In this document: in pieces, positions 10,381-23,029 of the stretch
Layout: every line of letters begins with the position of its first letter
Numbering within the stretch: the stretch's first letter is position 1
Translations under genes and position numbers: made by a program
The notes under the pieces: model-generated
Seen by the model: the letters and a program-made list of their open reading frames with translations, nothing else
Databases searched by the model: none
What the model was told of the DNA's origin: nothing
NCBI GenBank assembly: GCA_963565915.1
Contig: OY751493.1
Span: 1,736,001-1,800,000, forward strand
Length of the DNA stretch: 64,000 nt
Source: Entoloma clypeatum
Taxonomy: Eukaryota; Basidiomycota; Agaricomycetes; Agaricales; Entolomataceae
Direction of reading: 5' to 3'

Positions 10381-12876
10381 ATGCTGAGTGCTTTCTTCCG
10401 CCGCTATCTGTTCAGACAGGTCTCTACTCCCGTCATTCTTCGGCCGTATCAGGAACACTGTCTCGATGCCTGTACCGACGCTCTAGCGTCTGGTGCGTCC
10501 CGTATCGGTGTTTCGTTGCCAACTGGCTCTGGTAAAACCACAGTCTTCATTTCGCTCCTCTCCCGGATATGTCCTCCAGCATCGAATCCCGCTGCTGTCC
10601 GTTCCCTCATCATCGTGAATAGCGTCGAGCTTGCCAGACAATCTGCTACTCAAGTATCGACTCTTTTCCCCCAATGGTCTGTGGAGATTGAGCAGGGAAC
10701 GAAACATAGGGCCTCCGGGCATGCAGACGTGTACGTGGCTTGTGTACAAGGTTGATGGATCCACCTCAGTAACAGTTGCTTGTTAAAAAGAACCGTTGCC
10801 ACCTATCAGACACTGCTGAACGCGAAGCGTCTTGCAAAGTTTGATCCTCACCAGGTGAAAGCCATCATAATCGACGAAGCTCATCACGCTGCCGCTCCGT
10901 CGTGCGTTCCCTCTTCATTTTTTGTCCTCCCCCCACCAAGCGTCTCCCTCATAGTTATCGCCGCTTGCTGTCTCACTTTGATTCACACATCAAGCATCCC
11001 GACCCCAATTTCGAGGCACCGGACATTCCTCATAGAATACCTATCATCGGATTCTCCGCTACTTTTAGTCGACATGACGGGCTCGCCCTTGGCTCAGTTT
11101 TCGAGCGCATTGTGTATCACCATGATTTCTTGGAAATGATAAAACAGGAATGGTAGCATCCGTCGCTTCCATAGTTGCCAAAGTTTCTCACTGTCCAACA
11201 GGCTCTGCAACATCCGATTTACTTCTGTTCGTGCAGATATCAACTTGAAAGAAGTTACCATAAACTGCCGCACTGGTGATTTCAATCCAAGTAGTCTGGC
11301 ACACGTTATCAACAACCATACGGTAAACGATTTGGTGGTGAGAACCTGGCTCGACCGCGCATGTAAGATATCAATGTTCATGCTCCCGGAGTTGTTTGAT
11401 GAGGCCTTCCAATCCAGCCACGCGCAAATCGACACTGGTCTTCTGTGTCAATATCGCACACGTAGTCGCGCTTACTCAGGCTTTTCGACATCATGGCGTC
11501 GATGCTAGATACGTTTACTCTGGAACACCAGTGGCTGAACGCATGGCTCTTGTCGAGGCATTCAAGTCTGGCCAGTTTCCTGTCCTCATCAATTGCGGTT
11601 AGCATGAATGGTGTCTCATCATTTACTCTAAAATTCTCTGTGCAGCCATTCTTACTGAAGGAACTGACATCCCTAACATTGATTGTGTCGTTGTTGCTCG
11701 TCCAACCCGTTCTCGAACTGTCTTCACGCAAATGGTGCGCCCCATATACCAAACCATGCAGTGATTGACTTAGTTCAAGATTGGCCGTGGTATGCGGCTC
11801 TCGCCTGACACAAAGAAGGAGGATTGTCGCATCATCGATTTCGTCGACAGTACTTCACGAGTTTCAGGCGTCGTCTCCACACCTACGCTGTTCGGATTGG
11901 ACCCCGGTGAAATGGAAATCGAGGGTGATAAAATCCTATGCTTCCACGCGTCGCTTCTTTGTTAATGGGATCGTATTGGTTCAATAGACGAGACGACTGA
12001 GTCCCTCCAGGAACGCGCCTCCGCACTCATCGTCCGTGATACAGAGACAGACATTCCGCAGCCAAAATCAGTGACCTACATTGATTATGATAATCCATTC
12101 TCTCTGGTAAGCGAAGCATCATCCGGAACACCCCACGTCGCCACTCTGAGTAACTATTCATGGGTGGGATGTGGGGGTGATGTGTATGTCCTGGACCTCC
12201 TCGGCAAAGGACATATACGTGTAGAACCTCTTGAAACGCCTGAAGGTATTTTCACATCTCGTTATCATTCTTTCTCCCCGTCTCACTTCGCTGTGTAGGC
12301 AAACACTTCGAAGCACATTTCACCCCCGCCACACCTGATAGAGTCACACGTTCTTCCCTCAGCTTGTCTCCTTTCATGCGGAGTCGAAAGGTGCTCTCTG
12401 CGAACACTCTTGATGATGCGGTTAGAGGTTGTGACACCTATATCTCAAATAAATTTGCCAAAGGGCCCATGCTGTCCGTTGGGTACGGCCCGTTTGCTTC
12501 TGATAGGTAACATGCTAATAGACGGACGCACAGGCTTTTTCGAACCGCAAAGTGGCGAAGGGCTCCTGCCACTGATAGCCAGAAGCAGTTTCTCGCTAAA
12601 CGCTGGTTCAAGATGAACACCGAGGAAGATGATGAGCAGAAGGTCAACAAGTTTGCAAAATTAACAAAAGGAGATGCATCCAATATTATTGTTCGACTAA
12701 AGCATGGTGCTCAGGTGGGTGCTATATCTACCTTCTATTCCGAAGCCCGACAAACATCAAACTAGTCCCGTTTCGAAAAGAAGATGAAATCAAGCATGAA
12801 GGCAGCTGTCCTAGCGTCCAAGGAGAAACGTCGTCAAGAACGGGAAGTAGTTAAAGTTGGCCCCTTTCAAATATAG
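10381..12876 (+). CDS. IRC3: Mitochondrial DEAD/DEAH helicase Irc3
   Basis: SF2 helicase; yeast Irc3 maintains mitochondrial DNA. The start at 10381 gives [14 protein letters not shown], a basic amphipathic leader that fits mitochondrial import; an in-frame ATG at 10324 is also possible. Motifs in order: Walker [16 protein letters not shown] (motif II), [11 protein letters not shown] (motif III), then the second RecA lobe with [35 protein letters not shown] and a Q-x2-GRGMRLSP motif VI. A long C-terminal region typical of Irc3 follows, ending in a Lys/Arg-rich segment. At least ten short introns are needed. The stop codon lies only 11 bases from the stop codon of the convergent pseudouridine enzyme gene, so the 3' UTRs must overlap. 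Confidence 0.88.
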
Positions 12877-12887
12877 ATTGTTGAAAT

Positions 12888-15800
12888 TCAAGAGGATCCA
12901 TTGATTGTGAAATCTGAAAGTAAGGGTGATACAGCATTGTGGCTTTGAAGGGTAAGGATTGCGGCGGTTTGTGCTGTGAAAATGGCATCACTCAAAGTTC
13001 TTGGATCTTGCAGCACCTCTGAATTCTGGAGGAGGCTTGCTAAGAGGGCCCCGACAAACGAATCGCCAGCTCCTGTGACGTTTATGACTTTGGATACTGC
13101 CAGCGGCGGGAAGTGTTGCACAACGACCGTCTCATTCGAGTTCCCCCGTGCCACGACGCATCGTCGATTAAGTCCACTGGACTTGTCTTCCCATGCAGAT
13201 GAAACACTGTTGGGCGAAATCCGCATGACGACAGTGACACCTCGTTCACCGCATTTGATGATAAGGTGCTGGAAGAATGGAAGCAGCCTGACCGCCATTT
13301 GGACAATACCCTGATCTACTAGGAAAGCAAGGGTCCCGCGAACAGAGTCACCCTCCACAATGGGCATCTTCGCAAGTACCTCCAGGTCTCGGCGAAACGT
13401 AGAGCCCAGGTTCAGGTCGTCAATCACCCGCCACCACACAGGATGCAAAGACAATTCAAGAGGCCCATCCCTGGATGCTCGTTCAAGGTGAATGAGCTCT
13501 AGAACGTTGGGGGAGGCGAAGGTGATCGGCGCTCGACCGATAGGAACATCAAGAGAAGCAGCGATCGCCGGCAGGATCGCTGTTGACTTGATTATAGAGG
13601 TCGGTTCACTGATAGGGGAAGTGATGTGGATTCGATTTTTTTTCCAGTGAGGAAAAAGACCTACAAGAAGACTGTATGTTATGAGTTCCAGGTTGTCTTT
13701 CCATGAGAAAATCGAATTCACAAACCTTGAATGTCATGTCTAATACAATGACTGACAATACTGGAGATGCTGCTAGAATTCGAGTTACCATCCAGTGCCA
13801 CCAAGCGAGGATTGTATGCTTGAATCTTAGAAATCACCTAACAATGGGTTGAATGAATAAAAAGCACCATTGGTACGATGTAGGATTCAAACGCAACAGT
13901 ATCTCCAGTGAGCTTCGCAGTGATATCCATGTCGGCAACACCGCCGACGAGACCACCATCCTCGTTCAATATCATGTTACAAACCGCCGTTGCCTCGCGG
14001 GTTTTGATTAATCCGTCTACCCGCATACCAAGCTGCACCGTTTCATCCAGTAGCGTACGCCCAAAGGCGTCGTCTCCAATAGGTGAAACGAGGACACACG
14101 GCGACGTTGAGGGCGACAAGCGTGAGATGACTCGATGTGCAGCCTCCGCAATATTTCGCGCGACGCCGCCCAATGACATCGAGACCGTCCCAGGGGCAGT
14201 GGAATAATTCGCAAGCGCACCGTCTGTTTCCGGCCGAGGCTTGGCCGTGATGTCTATTGCAGCAGAACCGATAACCATTAGATCAGCTGTAGTAGACTGA
14301 TGGGATGTTCAATGTCTCAAGAATGCAACACTAGCGATTCGATTGGACTGACAGAAGCTGCACAGTTTTCCCGATTTGGAAGATGTTGCAGAACTGGATG
14401 TTCAACTGTTGGTATAGACGCGTCCTCCTACAGCGATCAAGTATTGATGTGGATGACTACAAACGATAGCTCATTCTCTTACGATCGAGGTTGCGAGTTT
14501 TTGATATTCAACAGCTATCTTGCCACCTGAAGAACACATTCATTACTGAGTGTGCCACAACCCAAGAATGACTCACCAATGAAAGCCGTGTTTCTGAGAA
14601 GAGCAATATTTGAAGTGAGAGACGACCCGTTGGTCAATTCCAGCACTCTTGCAAGAAGCCAAGGCGTAGCTTCCTTCCCTCGCTTGCTGACCCCGTTCAC
14701 CTCAGACTCGGCCACGGCCTGGTCAACCACATTCTGAATCGACCTTCCAGCTTCTTCAAATTCAGCGGGAATCGGAACGGATATGAGCGCGCCATTCTGG
14801 AAACCTAACTGCCACTGTGTATCTAGCAGAGGAAGTGAGTGAGCTACAGCAGAATGCGTTGGTGGGGGAAGGGACTTGCGCAATATCTTAGCGGTAGTCG
14901 AGGGATCGTTGACGTTCCAAGGGGCCTGAAAGGTCGATCAGGACGAAGAGAAACACGCCAAGTATGGAGATTACATCAAAACCACTGTCACGAGAGAAGA
15001 ATGCGGGAAATCTTCGCGATCCACCATAGGTCACAACAGGGACTCCAAGGGTTTCCTAAACGTTTTAATGTCCTCAATGGAGAACCTGGTAAACATACTC
15101 ACAAGATACTCCAATGTTCTTTCCCCTCATTAGCAAACTGATAAGCGAGACGGGCTGAATATGTACCTTCCGATATCTAAAATTGACTTGACACCAGACG
15201 AAACAAGGCCCACAGGACAACGTGTGAGTTCGTGCAAATCGGCAGAGACGTCCATTGCTAATCATAACCATGAAACCCGGGACTTTGCCATGTGAGATCA
15301 AACCACCCACAATCTTGTCCGCCACGGTGAACACCCCCGAGCCTACATTGCCCTCAGAATTGTTTACAAGATAGTGAACAACACCAACCCGCCAGTTGCA
15401 AAAACCTTTGCAAGATATCAGGAAAACGGATGGATTATTGCACAATATCAAAGACCTTGATTCCTGCCATCGCCGCAAATATGAGGGTAGCGCTGCATGT
15501 GGTTCCTGTGTTATGCGTGCTGAGGGACCCGTAACACGAATAGTATAAAGTGTTACCTCCGTGCACTTTCATAGCAATTGCAGGCGCGATATCACGGCGT
15601 GATATTTTGACTGGATTTGACCTTGCGGTGTCTGCGAGTGTCTCCAGATGGTTCCGCTCCATGCCAATCTTGACGCGTCCATCTATTAAACCAATTGTCG
15701 CTGGAACAGAGCCTGTAGACCGAACGATGTTCTCCAGGGAAGTCGCTAGTTCGAGATTATCGGGATATGGCATGCCATTGGTGACGACAGCTGTCTCGAG

Positions 15801-15956
15801 TGCGACAACGGGTTTATTCGTGGCAAGGGCATCCTCCACTTCGGGATGAATGTCTAAAGGCGCGTGGCGTCTCAATGCATCATTGAGCTGTGAGAGTGTG
15901 CGTAAAGCGCCAGGCGCTGGCCTTGGCAATTGACGGCAAGATCGAGAGAGCACCAT
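12888..15956 (-). CDS. Bifunctional pseudouridine-5'-phosphate glycosidase / pseudouridine kinase
   Basis: One gene carries both steps of pseudouridine catabolism. The N-terminal half is PsuG-like: KPVVALETAVVTNGMPYP, IGLIDGRVKIG, KISRRDIAPAIAMKVHGG, TTCSATLIFAA, ATGGLGGVHRGGQ (rebuilt across introns near 15400 and 15300) and MDVSADLHEL. The C-terminal half is a PfkB-family kinase: MVIGSAAIDITAKPRPE, SLGGVARNIAEAAHR, SPIGDDAFGRTLL and the catalytic anion-hole motif VTGAGDSFVGALLASL. Fused proteins of this type are known in fungi and animals. An in-frame ATG at 15995 is an alternative start; 15956 leaves a basic, Arg-rich N-terminus (MVLSRSCRQLPRP) that could be a mitochondrial signal. Divergent from the molybdopterin synthase gene with a 45-base gap. 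Confidence 0.88.
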
Positions 15957-16001
15957 CGCCTCGAAGCAACTTGTGGCCAACTCCACGTGCAGCAAACAAA
16001 G

Positions 16002-16681
16002 ATGTCCCTGACACCGTCAGCATCGGTCGAAGCAGCGTTGCCGATCCCCGAGGGAACTTCAATACTATCTTATTCTCCTCTCGATATACAAGAAATCATC
16101 AAGTCTGTCCAGGACGACAGCGCTGGGGCTGTCGCGGTATTCATCGGTAAAGATTCATATCATTGAACAATGCCTAATTATCAGATTCGGTTCGCAGGTA
16201 CGACACGTAACTCGTTCAACAGTTCGTAATACATTCCCTTCCCCCCCCCAGAAATCCTGCAATGATTCAATGTACTGGCAGGAAAAGTGGTGACGCGCTT
16301 AGAGTACCAAGCGTACTCGAAGCTCGCGATCAAAACCATGGCCGACATCATGCGCACGGCCGCTGCGTCGGTCTCACGTTCAGAGCATTCTGTGACTTCA
16401 CAAGGAGCTCATTCGTTGATTCGATGTGCCATCCATCATAGGCTAGGAACAGTGCCCGTGGGCGAGGCTTCTATTGGTATCACCCCACTCTGCGTAGTGA
16501 ATCGCTCTCGCTGACCCGATTCCCTACGCCAGTGATCGCGGTATCGTCACCTCATCGGAAGGAGGCTTTCGAGGCTTGCCAATTTATTCTCGAAGAAGTT
16601 AAACGTAAAGCACAGATTTGGAAGAGAGAGTATTATGAGGGAGAAGACGAGAACACCGCTGAATGGAAGGCCAACCACTGA
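16002..16681 (+). CDS. MOCS2B: Molybdopterin synthase catalytic subunit (MOCS2B/MoaE)
   Basis: Large subunit of molybdopterin synthase, which adds the two dithiolene sulfurs to precursor Z in cytosolic molybdenum-cofactor synthesis. The joined exons read SPLDIQEIIKSVQDDSAGAV, VFIGTTRNSFN, KVVTRLEYQAYSKLA, the MoaE HHRLGTVPVGEASI segment, IAVSSPHRKEAFEACQFIL and KAQIWKREYYEGED. The Lys residues near KAQIWKRE match the catalytic region of MoaE. About 150-160 residues, the usual length. Four short introns. The small subunit MOCS2A is separate in fungi and is not in this window. Confidence 0.9.
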
Positions 16682-16753
16682 TATGATATGCTGAGCCTTT
16701 GCGCTCACTTAATGAGCAGAGTGTGAGTGATCAACTGAGCGTATATTCGTATA

Positions 16754-16787
16754 ACTGGAAATCCTATGATACTGGAAATCCTATGAT
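16754..16787. repeat. 17-bp perfect tandem duplication
   Basis: ACTGGAAATCCTATGAT occurs twice back to back in the short gap between the convergent stop codons of MOCS2B (16681) and ICE2 (16790). It looks like a simple slippage or repair duplication. Confidence 0.9.
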
Positions 16788-16789
16788 AG

Positions 16790-18131
16790 TCAATCCACCT
16801 TCCATTCTTTGGTGGCAACATCATCCTCTGAACTGACTAATAGTTCAACAGACCAGATGACAAGCGTAAGAAAGATATTCATCCATCGCCACCATATCTG
16901 AGAAGAATGGTCGAGCACTTTCCGAAAGAATCAGAAGAGGAATCACAGGCATAAATAACGACTCACGGAGAAGATGCGAATAGACGGTCACAAAGATAAA
17001 CTGTTGATATGTGAGTAATATTCGCGTGAGGTTTGATGTCTAGGGCAAGCTGAGTTTATAGAGGGTTTTCCAGAGGAAGAAAAAATCACTGGTCGATCTT
17101 CCCAGCCGTGGTGTACACCGTCTTCGGATTCCCAGCTATCGGCCCCGATTGTGGGAAGTATTCGGGACGCAAAATGAAGAATTGCGAGGCGGTAAAGGAG
17201 GGCGAATAGGACTGGTTTCGGCAGCGTATTAATGATAAAATTCAACAACGTTTGAATGTGTGGGAGGATATTGGGGAGCAGCGGAGTGCTGTGAAAACGT
17301 CATTGGTCTAATCACAGATGCAAGGGCTGAATAAACATACTAAGCGGAAGCGGGATCGGTGAATGATTTCTGGTCAAACCCACAGAGCCAGATATTGTAC
17401 GCAATGAAAATAGCGAGTCCAGATGACTCGATGATGTTGGTTCGCCTCATGACAAAACCGATGAACGTAAGGAAAACAAAGGCAGTGATGGCGACGCCCA
17501 GCAGTGTCGAGGACAGAGGGGAGGCAGCAGCTGCGGGATAAGACTACTCGCGGTCAGAGAAGACTATTTTCGGAAGACTGAGGAGACGTACTACGACGAT
17601 CCACCAAGCAGAGAGTACGTAGCCAAAGGCAGAAGCAATAAGCAGGGGAAATTGATAGGTTTCACCCTCCGAGACGAGACGTTTGGCATGCTGCCCTAGC
17701 TTCTGAACGACGAGAAGGCTCGATAAGCCTTCCATTGCGATGAAAAGAGGGCCAGCAAATGTGAGAGTCATGCCCCAGGAGTCGGCGGCTGTGGCGAGCC
17801 ATGGGTTTACGGAGGACGAGAAGGCGTTGAAACAGACGAGAAGGAGGAATGGATGGATAGGAACCTGAAGAAAGGAGAGGGCGTCTGAGCCCCAGAAGTG
17901 GATGAGAGAGCCATGGATGAGAGAATGTGCGGCGAGGAGGAGGGAGAGGAGGAGAAAGGCCTGGGATGAAAGGGTGGCCAAGGTGAGCGGGAGAAAGACG
18001 AGGATCTGCAAGACGGTGGAGAGTCTGGCGATGGTGGCGACGGTGGGCACGAGGTGGGGGGAGGATGGGGGGACACCTTACCTTGCTGTGTGGGACACCG
18101 CGCTCCAGAGGATCCACGCGTTGGTGAGCAT
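16790..18131 (-). CDS. ICE2: ICE2-family ER membrane protein
   Basis: Polytopic ER protein; yeast Ice2 affects ER inheritance and lipid homeostasis. The start at 18131 gives MLTNAWILWSAVSHTA, joined through a short intron to RLSTVLQILVFLPLTLATLS; an ATG at 18050 is the alternative. Several hydrophobic helices follow, with NAFSSSVNPWLATAADSWGM and a loop LVSEGETYQFPLL. The C-terminal half has TLPKPVLFALLYRLAILHFA, SRILPTIG and WRWMNIFLTLVIWSVELLV, then SSEDD and a short charged end; the LPK-VLF-YRL-LHFASRILPTIG stretch is the family hallmark as I recall it. The last intron (donor gtgatt) was chosen because it alone restores the Trp-rich helix in frame. The start codon is 36 bases from the DUG3 stop upstream. 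Confidence 0.82.
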
Positions 18132-18167
18132 AAAGTTTTATTTATTTATTAATGTCTACATAAAATT

Positions 18168-19692
18168 CTACTGTTTATGTGTATTCAACAACCCCTTTTC
18201 TCGCGCAAATTCCGTCGTACGCGCCACTGCACAGGGATCAGACGGTCGAACATAAAACTGGTCCATGATGGGTATCTGCAGCAAATTCATCTTCCCCGTA
18301 ATCACAGCCAGGTGGTTCGTCTTGATTTCCATCCAATCCGCTGCAAAACCGTTCATGTCAAATAAAATATCATTCTATCCTCATCCTACCTCGTTCAAAG
18401 GTCAAAGGTTCGCTCGCAATCTGAATTCTTGAGTCAATCGCCAGAAAACCTAACCTTGAACCTGACCACTCGCCATGATGATATTTTCGCGCTTGTCAGC
18501 CTTTGACATCTTATAATGCCCTCCTTCAGCATATTCACTGAATGTTGTTCCGGACGAAAACCACTGAAAAACGTACAGCCCGTTTCGAGTATATTATGAA
18601 TGAAACTCACAAGTGATGCTGCCTCGTCCGTCCTAGATGATACATATCGTGTAACGACCACACTCTCCCCATCCGTAACGCAGAAATTCATTAAACTGGG
18701 CTGGGAACCTGCCGTCAGACATGGCATGTCCATTATATGATACGACATACTGTAGTGATGCCTGCTTCTTCCGCGAGTTGATTCAAGCTGGTGATCGTCT
18801 CAAGCATCGCCTTCCGCAATATCTCCCAAGTGAATGATCGTGCATTGGGATCCTCAAGCTATGAACGACGTCAGTGAAGGTTAGTTGGCGAGGAAACAAC
18901 AACCTTGGATAAAAACAAAGCGAATGCCCATTCCGAATCTGAATATCTATTCAGTCCTCCCACAATTATGAGAGGACAAATTTCACCGGTGTTTCCCTGG
19001 ACCATATTGAAAGCAATGTCAGGAACGCTGCTTTGCAGTTTGCGCTTGATGCGATGAAATTCGGCGATTCCACCATTATGCATGAACTAGAAATATTTAA
19101 GATCTTGTGCTTACAGTGAAAAGCTTGCGACGAACCATCAGTTTGCCATGGACAAAGGGATGGCAATTATCCAGTGACAGTGAACCAGCTGTGGTTGCTC
19201 GAACATGCCCGCTGTTCGAATGAATTAGGCTACAGTCGTGAGGGAACGCATAACACACAATACTAGAGGAGACTTAATCTTTTCCGCCAGGCGGGTCAGA
19301 TTGACATTGTTCCAGGCCTAGCAAAAGGCCGTCAGATCTTCAATCTATATTGACGATAAAGACTGATCTGACTGGTGTTATGGAAGTGAAAATGCATGGT
19401 TGGCTACCCAGCTCTTCATCGTAAACAGAGTCATACCAGCCTACCAGTCCATAGTCAAGGTGGCTAAAAAGCAATGAACTGCGTGGACTGACCAACGCCA
19501 AAGCCATCTCCATTCATAGGTCTCCTATGATCAATACGAAGGCGAGAATCGAAAGCTTGGTTGATAATGGAGTGACATGGTCTTGTCAAAAGCTACAAGG
19601 ACGCATGTCGACAAGTCCTTGGGAATCGAGAAACGACTGACATGAGAGAGCTGAACAGGGGAGGTCCCCTTATAGATCACGAAACGGCACAT
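18168..19692 (-). CDS. DUG3: Glutamine amidotransferase DUG3 (glutathione degradation)
   Basis: Class II (Ntn) amidotransferase subunit of the cytosolic Dug1-Dug2-Dug3 glutathione-degrading complex. The start codon is followed directly by Cys2 (MCRFVIYKGTSPVQLSHV), the nucleophile exposed by Met removal. Next come RPMNGDGFGVGW-type residues around 19500, then PLVFAHVRATTAG-type sequence near 19200, the conserved HPFVHGKLMVRRKLFT region, MHNGGIAEFHRIKRKL, SDSEWAFALFLSK, and the C-terminal SLMNFCVTDGESVVVTRYVS, MEIKTNHLAVITGKMNLLQI and YVRPSDP. The gene is split by many introns. Residue strings near 19500 and 19200 are read across splice sites and are less certain than the rest. Confidence 0.85.
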
Positions 19693-19851
19693 CGGGAATG
19701 TTGAATGAAGGAGAGTTGCATTGACTCCATTTGTAACTTGCATACATACTTAGTCTCTGTAATGGTACCTATGGTCCTTCAACTTGTATTGAATACGTAT
19801 TGTAAGACTTGGTCTGGGTTATTACAAGATTGCCAACCAGGTATCCCGTGT

Positions 19852-21762
19852 CTACAAAAATTCCTTGGGACGTTTGCTCGGATCGCCACCAGCCTCGTCA
19901 TAAACCAATCCAGCAACACGGAATGCGAGTTCTAGGCAACCTCAGATTTGGTTTTTTGAGGCACGATGTTCACTCACCATCTGCCTGAGATTTCACAGCA
20001 GCCTCTGCATATACTCTGACAACATCTTCCGTTCCACTAGGGCGAACAAATGATCGACCCCCTTCATACCTCCGCACCAGGTCGTCAATCCTTGACTGTA
20101 GTCCCGCAGGGCTTACGAGGCGACGTTCAGCGTTCTCCGTGCGGAAGGCATTTCTATCTGCCACGGCTACTTTCATAAGCCGGTTTGGGAGATCAACGTA
20201 TAGAGAGTCCCACTCTACACCAGTGTACGACTTGTGAGCCAGGACAGCCTCCACAAGAAGTATGTCGGACAGTGCATCACCGACCGTTTGGTTGATGAGA
20301 TTTATCAAATTTTTCAGATGATTTAATGCCGTCGACTGCGCAGGCGTCGAAGGTTGGTGTTTCAGCAACTTCGCTTGTGTGGGTTGTGAAAACAGTACAG
20401 TTCCATGACCGTTGGCTTCAAAATACACCCCGATGTCGTAATGCTCTGCAGCATGATGAAGATGTTTTACACCTGTTGGCACACATTTCACCGGAAGGCG
20501 CTATGGTGACCATTGAAAAAAGCCAGGGATGGGACTGCGAAATTGACTCACCGCAGCAAGATATTTGGTGGATGCGCCATTCGCATAAGCAGTCTGCACC
20601 AGCCCTACTTTGATCTGGCCCTCCAAACCTGACACCTTGACGAGTTCTACAATGAACGCCGCGACGAGAGCAGCGATCTTGTCACCGTCGAGCATGTGGA
20701 AGACGCCTCTTTCGTCGAGATAATAGTACATAAGACGATCAGCATCACCATCAAGACTGCATGCACGCTGCCCAGGTTTCAGACGGTCTACTAGTGAAGG
20801 GGGAAGTCTTTGCATGGTTTTGACATAATCCGCGCCACAGGCGTAATTTAGGGCACCCGGAGAGGAGATCGAGGTGTTCTCCAAAATTAAAGGTAAACTG
20901 TCACCAATATATTGGGTCAAGGTAGAGGCGGCCAGGGCGCCAACACCATTCGCGCAATCGACAAGCAAGGGTTCTGGTGGTGGCCGTCCATTCTAAACGA
21001 GATTGAGGTCGACGGTCTAATGGTTGATATTTCGGCAACATACGACAAGGTTCCGGAATGCATCTCCTAGTTTCTGGAAGTAGCCTTCTTCTGAATCGTC
21101 CCCATAGCTTTCCGCTGTGCCTTTGGTGTTGATGGAGCGAACCAAATAATGGAGGATGGGTGTCGTCGTAACGCCAGCATTCTGTGCCTCACTGCCGAGA
21201 GCCGAGAATCCATCTTCAAGTGCAGCAACGAGAGCGACACCTGAGGGTCGCGTGTCTCTCGCGTATACTACACGAGATGGTTTTGATACATCTATCTTGG
21301 TTGTTTGAATGAGCGTGTCAAGGGCATCGATGAAGTCGTTTGTGGTGGGTGCGTTCGAGATCGCAGTCGCATACGTCTCCCAGGAAAATTCGAGCATTTC
21401 GCCGCGTGGATCAACGATCTTCACGCCGTTGTCCTAAACGAGTGTAATCAGACGACACAATGCATCTTTGTGAACTGAAAGTGCGCACTTGCTCAGGATT
21501 GTGCGACGCGGTCACCATCACGCCCACAGTCTTGCCGTCGAGCTTCTTGCTGCGAAGTCCTGCGATGACTCCCACCCGAAAAAGTACGGAGTCTAACGTG
21601 TTTCCTCTGGCAACATGCAATGATAAGAGATCGGGCCAAACTGTACAAAACTATAACTCACAAAGTGCGGAAACCTGCCGTACCATACTGGAAGCGAACA
21701 TTGCGCGGCTTAGGGTGAGCGTCGGACAGTGATCTGATGGTGTCGAGGGGAAGATGGGCCAT
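19852..21762 (-). CDS. PCM1: Phosphoacetylglucosamine mutase
   Basis: Converts GlcNAc-6-phosphate to GlcNAc-1-phosphate for UDP-GlcNAc, chitin and N-glycan synthesis. The start reads MAHLPLDTIRSLSDAHPKP, then VRFQYGTAGFRTL. The phosphoserine loop is intact: VGVMVTASHNP. Next are VYARDTRPSGVAL, the metal-binding loop CSLDGDADRLMYYY, a substrate loop GVYFEANGHGTVLFS, and the phosphate-binding loop FVRPSGTEDVVRVYAEA. The last exon ends GGDPSKRPKEFL with the stop at 19852-19854. All catalytic loops are conserved and the length (about 540 residues) is usual. Confidence 0.94.
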
Positions 21763-21877
21763 TCGATATAAGTACTATGTTGGCGGAGGTGAGTAAGTAG
21801 TAGTAAGGAGCCAAATCAGACTCCGATCAAAGGCATTGCAATTGCACTGGTTTCAGTTTCTCATCCTCTATCCATCG

Positions 21878-22907
21878 ATGCCATCTAAATCGCCTGCGCA
21901 GACCCTCCTCGAGAAAGCAGACAAAAAAGCTAATTCTTCTGGTGGCTGGTTCACCTCAAGTTCCGCAAAGTTCGAGGAGGCCGGTGATTTGTACCAACAA
22001 GCCGCTAACTCTTTCAAACTCGAAAAGCTGTTCAAGGAGGCCGGAGATGCTTTCGCTCGGGAAGCAGAGTGCCGCGAAAAGTGCAAAGAACAAAATGAGG
22101 CTGCCAATGCCTGGTGGAACGCTGCAAAGGCGTACAAGAGGGGATTCCCTGACTGCGAGTCTCGAACCGTTTTGCCCCAAACATCGTTTGACAACCCCCG
22201 TTCTCAGTGGCTATCCAGGCTTTAACACAAACCATTGTCCATCTGACGCAAGGCGGTCGCTTCAGACAGGCTGCAGACCGAGAGAAGGAGATTGCGCAGA
22301 TATATCTGCAGGAATCACACGATTTAAGGAGGGCATGCGAGAGTTTTGTGCGTGCAGGGGACTGGTATGCCCAGGAAGATGCGACCGCGTAAGGTGCCCC
22401 ATAATCAAGCTGGCTGGATACTCAGGCTATTGCAGAACCGCGAACGCATGTTACAAAGATGCTGCAGACCTTCATGCAGAACTTGATGAATACCCCCAAG
22501 CCATAGCTCGCTACGAACAGATCGCAAACCATTCATTGACGTCGGCACTAACGAAATACAGCGTGAAAGAATACTGGTTAAGAGCAGGTCTTTGTGCTTT
22601 GGCAATGGGTGTACGTATGAATTGCACCTCTCCTATGTATGTAATTTGAAACTGAGGCACACCACCTCAGGATAGTGTGGCTGCGCGAAGGAACATGATT
22701 AAATATGCGAACCAGGATGCGTCATTTGCGTCGACTCGGGAATCGAAATTCATCATGGTGCTGGTCGAAGCCGTCGAAACTGGTGACCAAGAGATATTTA
22801 CTGGAGCGGTTGTAGAGTTCAACCAAATCACTCAATTAGACAACTGGAAGACGTCTATCCTGCTCAAGATCAAGAAGAGTATTCAGGAGGACCCCGTCCT
22901 GACTTGA
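21878..22907 (+). CDS. SEC17: Alpha-SNAP (Sec17)
   Basis: Adaptor that recruits NSF/Sec18 to SNARE complexes for disassembly after membrane fusion. The start is MPSKSPAQTLLEKADKKANS. TPR-like helices carry SSAKFEEAGDLYQQAANSFK, AIQALTQTIVHLTQGGRFRQ, ANACYKDAADLHAELDEYPQ and ALTKYSVKEYWLRAGLC, and the C-terminal NSF-stimulating end reads QLDNWKTSILLKIKKSI. Three to four short introns. Length about 290 residues, as expected. Confidence 0.94.
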
Positions 22908-23029
22908 TTCTACCACTTGTCGACTCGTTATATCGTAGGCATAGTTCATGTACAATATTTTATGTGCACTGCGCTGTTCACGTGACTCATTGCGTTCTAC
23001 AGAGTGAGAACTGCAACGCCTGCAATCTA

